From Apostichopus japonicus (lineage: Eukaryota > Echinodermata > Holothuroidea > Aspidochirotida > Stichopodidae), in the NCBI RefSeq assembly GCF_037975245.1, contig NC_092575.1, positions 6,054,501 to 6,118,500 of the forward strand: a stretch of 64,000 nt of DNA, read 5' to 3'. The translations under genes were made by a program, and so were the position numbers. This document shows positions 61,135-64,000 of this stretch, in pieces. The notes beneath the pieces are model-generated. The model was not told the origin of the DNA and searched no databases. It was given only the letters and a program-made list of their open reading frames with translations. How positions within the stretch are numbered: the stretch's first letter is position 1; each line of letters starts with the position of its first letter.

Positions 61135-63529
61135 CTATGTATAAAATAAAAGACCTGGAAATAAATTCCTTGTCAATGGCCAAACCACAAATTCCTCAGA
61201 TATAGATTAAACTGAGTTACTCTTCCTAAATTTCAGTATCAGGCAGGTCAGTGCGACCTAGCCACTCGGTCAAATGAAGATAATAGAACAAGTACAACAA
61301 AGGGGCTGTCACGTACACATCTGACACCTCCTATAGACTAAAAGGACATTTTAATTGTCCAGATTTATAACAACATAACATTTTCATATTACTCGCTGCA
61401 ATGTATTTGAAATTTATCGCAATCTATTTAATGAATTTGGAACCTGGGAGTTTGAAGGATAGAAATCTGCTGAATAAAGGTTGGTTACAAGTCGTGTTCA
61501 CAGGTTCAGTGAGTTGAAATTTTCAACCCCAAAAAATTCAACTTTACTTTCCTAAAGACTTCTGATCTAGATCGACAATAAAATTAGTCTGTCTTTCAGG
61601 AAAATGACCAAATCGTTACAGGTATAAAAAAGCTGAAAGATGCTGTCAATCTGAATAAGACTTCTTTTTTCTTCTATCTTGTTTCAGAAAAGGAAATCCA
61701 AAGTGTGAAGTTAAAAGAAGTTTTTCTTGGACTAATACTTACAATAGAATGCGTTGACATTGTACTGTGGGTTAACGGAAGGATACTTCTCCGGTATGAC
61801 GACACAGACTGGCGGAACACTCGGTAAATACTCATCTTCTGAAACCAGAATTGATGAAACAGAGGAAAAGAAATGTAGAAGGCTGAGGAGGGGAAGGTAA
61901 CTTTTACCTCCAGGGAAGACTTTTTATGTAATTTCCTTCTGGGATTCAATAAAGTTGACTTACTTACTTACTTTTTCTGGTGATTTAACTTGTAAAATTC
62001 AATATTTCAGCTTGAAAAGAGCAAACAAATTTTTTTTTGCAAGTACCGGATTCCATCTCACGACCTCAGGGTTTCGGGGTCCTCTGCTGTCACTTTTGTT
62101 TAAAGAATTGACTGATGACAGAGCTAACGTCTGCAAATACAAGACATTAATATCATAATTCTGGCCATTTTTTGAATCAAAGTTTACCCACCTAGTTTAC
62201 AAAGTAAATGAACAGAATCGCTATCAGGCAAGTGACCTGGATCCAACGCCACCCGGAATTTAGGAGGAAGTCGTGCAACCTCTCCTTGCACGACATCTGG
62301 AACACCTTGTGATGATGATGAATCAGTAGGAGGCTTCTTTAGGATGGGCGCTGTGAAACTGAAAAAAAAAAAAAAAAAAAAGGCCTTTGTCTGGATGAAA
62401 GACACATTTCAGATCAAATCAAATTCTCAAAATACTTGCTCAACAACCTTCCCATGGTGGAAAAAATCTAGAAAGGTGTCTTAGTTTGTAAAATTGCAAT
62501 CACATTTTGAAAAATAATGGTTTTAGTTTGTTTAATGGAAATGAATCTACTTAATACCCTCTCACATTTCTTCGCACTGCCACTATAATTGGCTAACTTC
62601 CCCTAACCCACTTCGCTCCTCTCTGTTCCCTTCTCCCACTTTCACACCCCACTTTCCCCAATTTCATTTTCCCTAATGCCATCCAATCGACTACCATTTG
62701 CCACTCTCTGCTACCATCTGCCTCTCTCTCCTACCTTTGTCCCCCTGTCCCACATTCACATTAATTTCAGCCTAAGAATTTGTGGATAAAAGTGTTTGAG
62801 TCCCAAAATTCCCCAAGAGTGGGTGGGTGTAAGAAGAATGCTTCTTACCTAGAGGGTGTACCATGTAGTTTGTTCAGGGCAGGACTAAATGCCTTCTGCA
62901 AGTTGTGATTAAGATGTGGTGAGTTGATTTGTTCAGTGATGGCATTTAGTAATGGCTGAAACATCAAGTTAGATTTGGTGCTGTTAGCTGCCGAAGTGGC
63001 TGCGGCCGATGCACTCGAATGAGCAGGCTATAAAAAAATAAACAAGAGATGAAATCAATGACTTGAAATGATGTGAAAGAGAGCTTTAATTCAAGTATAA
63101 GCTGCTGTATAAGCATACTATAAGGGTAAGCATAAGTATAAGCACAAGTATAAGCAACTTGAAATGATGTGAAAGAGAGCTTCGATTAAAGTGTAAAAAC
63201 TCCTTTTCCGACATTGCAACGTATTGCGAATCTTGCTAATCTTGTTCATCTCACACATATTTTCAACCCTTGTATAGCTGATTTTAATAATTATATTTTC
63301 AATAAAAGTTCAAAAATCTACATGACAAGGATGTAAAAATTTAGAGAACAATAGTAATATGGGAAAAGCTAAATCTGTTCTGTGCCAAAATATAAACACT
63401 GTCTCACCATTCCTGAAGATTTGCTTAGTTGATGAAGTCTCTGTGAAATTCTGGCCAAATCGTTGGTTTTAGAAATCTCGCTCAAATGTTGCACAAAGTG
63501 AGCCACCTTTTGAGCCTTTGCAATATCAC
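61001..63529 (-). CDS. MED15: MED15, Mediator tail subunit, 3' part of gene
   Basis: Five exons (63408-63529, 62849-63027, 62192-62358, 61743-61838, 61001-61134) join in phase to 231 C-terminal residues plus TGA. Seen: QPLLNAITEQINSP, then VVQGEVARLPPKFRVALDP, HLLCKL, LPSVPPVCVVIPEKYP and a final FHQLVHKMLLTQLTHMPDLY block. These match the human MED15 C terminus in order (QPLLDAVLANIRSP; VLQGEVARLDPKFLVNLDP; LPSVPPLELSVPADYP; FLQSVHRCMTSRLLQLPD). Family knowledge: MED15 (ARC105) joins the Mediator tail to activators such as SREBP and SMADs through an N-terminal KIX domain. The KIX and Gln-rich exons are off the right edge. Same strand as MYBBP1A, 3.2 kb upstream of it. Confidence 0.93.
61743..61838 (-). 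CDS. MED15: MED15 exon (second from last)
   Basis: Acceptor TCTGGTTTCAG, donor TATT|GTAAGT. Encodes EDEYLPSVPPVCVVIPEKYP and NPQYNVNAFY. Confidence 0.94.
61915..61975 (+). mobile_element. Retroposon 3' tail with TTAC repeats
   Basis: TGGGATTCAATAAAGTTGAC followed by (TTAC)n, a common 3' end of CR1/L2-like retroposons. In a MED15 intron; no coding part was seen. Confidence 0.6.
62192..62358 (-). CDS. MED15: MED15 exon (third from last)
   Basis: One base, 55 codons, one base; acceptor a long T-run then CAG, donor CTAG|GTGGGT. Encodes VVQGEVARLPPKFRVALDP and SDSVHLLCKL. Confidence 0.95.
62849..63027 (-). CDS. MED15: MED15 exon (fourth from last)
   Basis: 59 codons plus two bases; acceptor TTTTTTATAG, donor TAG|GTAAGA. 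An Ala/Ser-rich start, then MFQPLLNAITEQINSPHLNH and AFSPALNKLHGTPS. Confidence 0.93.
63408..63529 (-). CDS. MED15: MED15 exon (fifth from last)
   Basis: Two bases of a split codon then 40 codons; acceptor CTTTTGCAG, donor ATG|GTGAGA. Encodes a helix with EISKTNDLARISQRLHQLSK, placed where human MED15 has its Lys/Leu-rich helix. Confidence 0.85.
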
Positions 63530-64000
63530 CTGCAAAAGCAAAGCATTTTTTAAATATTATTATATCTTATGCAGGGTCACTCAGAGCCAGGGTCATGTTC
63601 CAGGGAGAATTTAGCCAATTTTTGAAGTCATCAATTTTTTTATTCTTTATCCTGGATCCTTTATCCCTTTTTCATCGGGTCCCCTTACTGACCCCATACC
63701 CTGACATGTAGCTCCCCCTGCCTCCCCCCATCTGGGTCATTCCCCCTTCAGCAGGTAGATCTTAAAGGCATTGAAGACTCCCCCCAAACCGCGTGCGGCC
63801 ATCTGATAAAAGTTAACTTTCTGTTGCTTGCAAGTGACGTTTTGTTTGTGTCGCTACAAAATGCAGACAGTAATGAAACATGATACCTTGTTATCTTTTA
63901 TCTTGACGCGAGATGTCCATCTCTGCTATGTACAGTGTTGTGGGTACTGACTGTAGCTGTATGTATTGACTGTACACTAGTGTCTAATTACCGACGGTAG
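63530..64000. other. MED15 intron, right edge of window
   Basis: No further exon was recognised; the upstream MED15 exons lie outside. Contains CCCCCT-rich stretches. Confidence 0.6.

Noticed and set aside
62040-62110. tRNA-like motif on the - strand (GAGGTCGTGAGATGGAATCC)
   Set aside because: B-box match is imperfect and no A box is visible; too weak to call a SINE.
1-64000. tRNA, rRNA or other structured RNA genes
   Set aside because: None recognised on either strand; only tRNA-like SINE fragments were seen.

Overview
This is animal nuclear DNA: AT-rich, with short coding exons separated by long GT-AG introns, many satellites and decayed transposons. The proteins closest to mind are those of deuterostomes. 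Gene structure, retroposon tails and repeat style suggest an invertebrate deuterostome, perhaps an echinoderm such as a sea cucumber, but the species cannot be fixed from sequence alone. There is no bacterial, CRISPR or phage content.

Three protein genes are supported by exon-by-exon reading-frame and splice-phase bookkeeping. (1) A cytospin-A / SPECC1-family gene on the + strand (7856-17415): one 2.3-kb coiled-coil exon, then four small exons encoding a C-terminal calponin-homology domain, 896 residues in total. (2) A complete MYBBP1A (Myb-binding protein 1A, Pol5-like nucleolar protein) gene on the - strand (57781 down to 25759): 36 small coding exons adding to exactly 1110 codons. (3) The 3' end of MED15 (Mediator tail subunit) on the - strand (63529 down to 61001): five exons and 231 residues; its KIX-bearing 5' part lies beyond the right edge.

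Layout: 1-7827 holds no recognised coding exon and is probably SPECC1-family 5' UTR intron or upstream DNA. 7828-17415 is the SPECC1-family gene, with a 25-bp satellite in its last intron. 17416-25758 is the space between two convergent genes and carries one hAT-like transposon nested inside another, each with a perfect 8-bp target duplication. 25759-57781 is MYBBP1A, whose introns hold a 3.4-kb 22-bp satellite, four shorter tandem arrays, a small hAT-like element, a palindromic element and a LINE fragment. 57782-61000 is intergenic, with a 27-bp minisatellite just 3' of MED15. 61001-63529 is MED15.

The genes do not form a pathway or operon: one is a cytoskeletal linker, one a ribosome-biogenesis and transcription corepressor, and one a Mediator subunit. 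The most unusual signal is that three MYBBP1A exon edges (start of exon 9, end of exon 22, most of exon 11) have been copied into neighbouring introns by local tandem duplication, leaving arrays of decoy splice sites. I found no convincing novel multi-gene system. The very long open frames at 34.2-38.0 kb are satellite artefacts.
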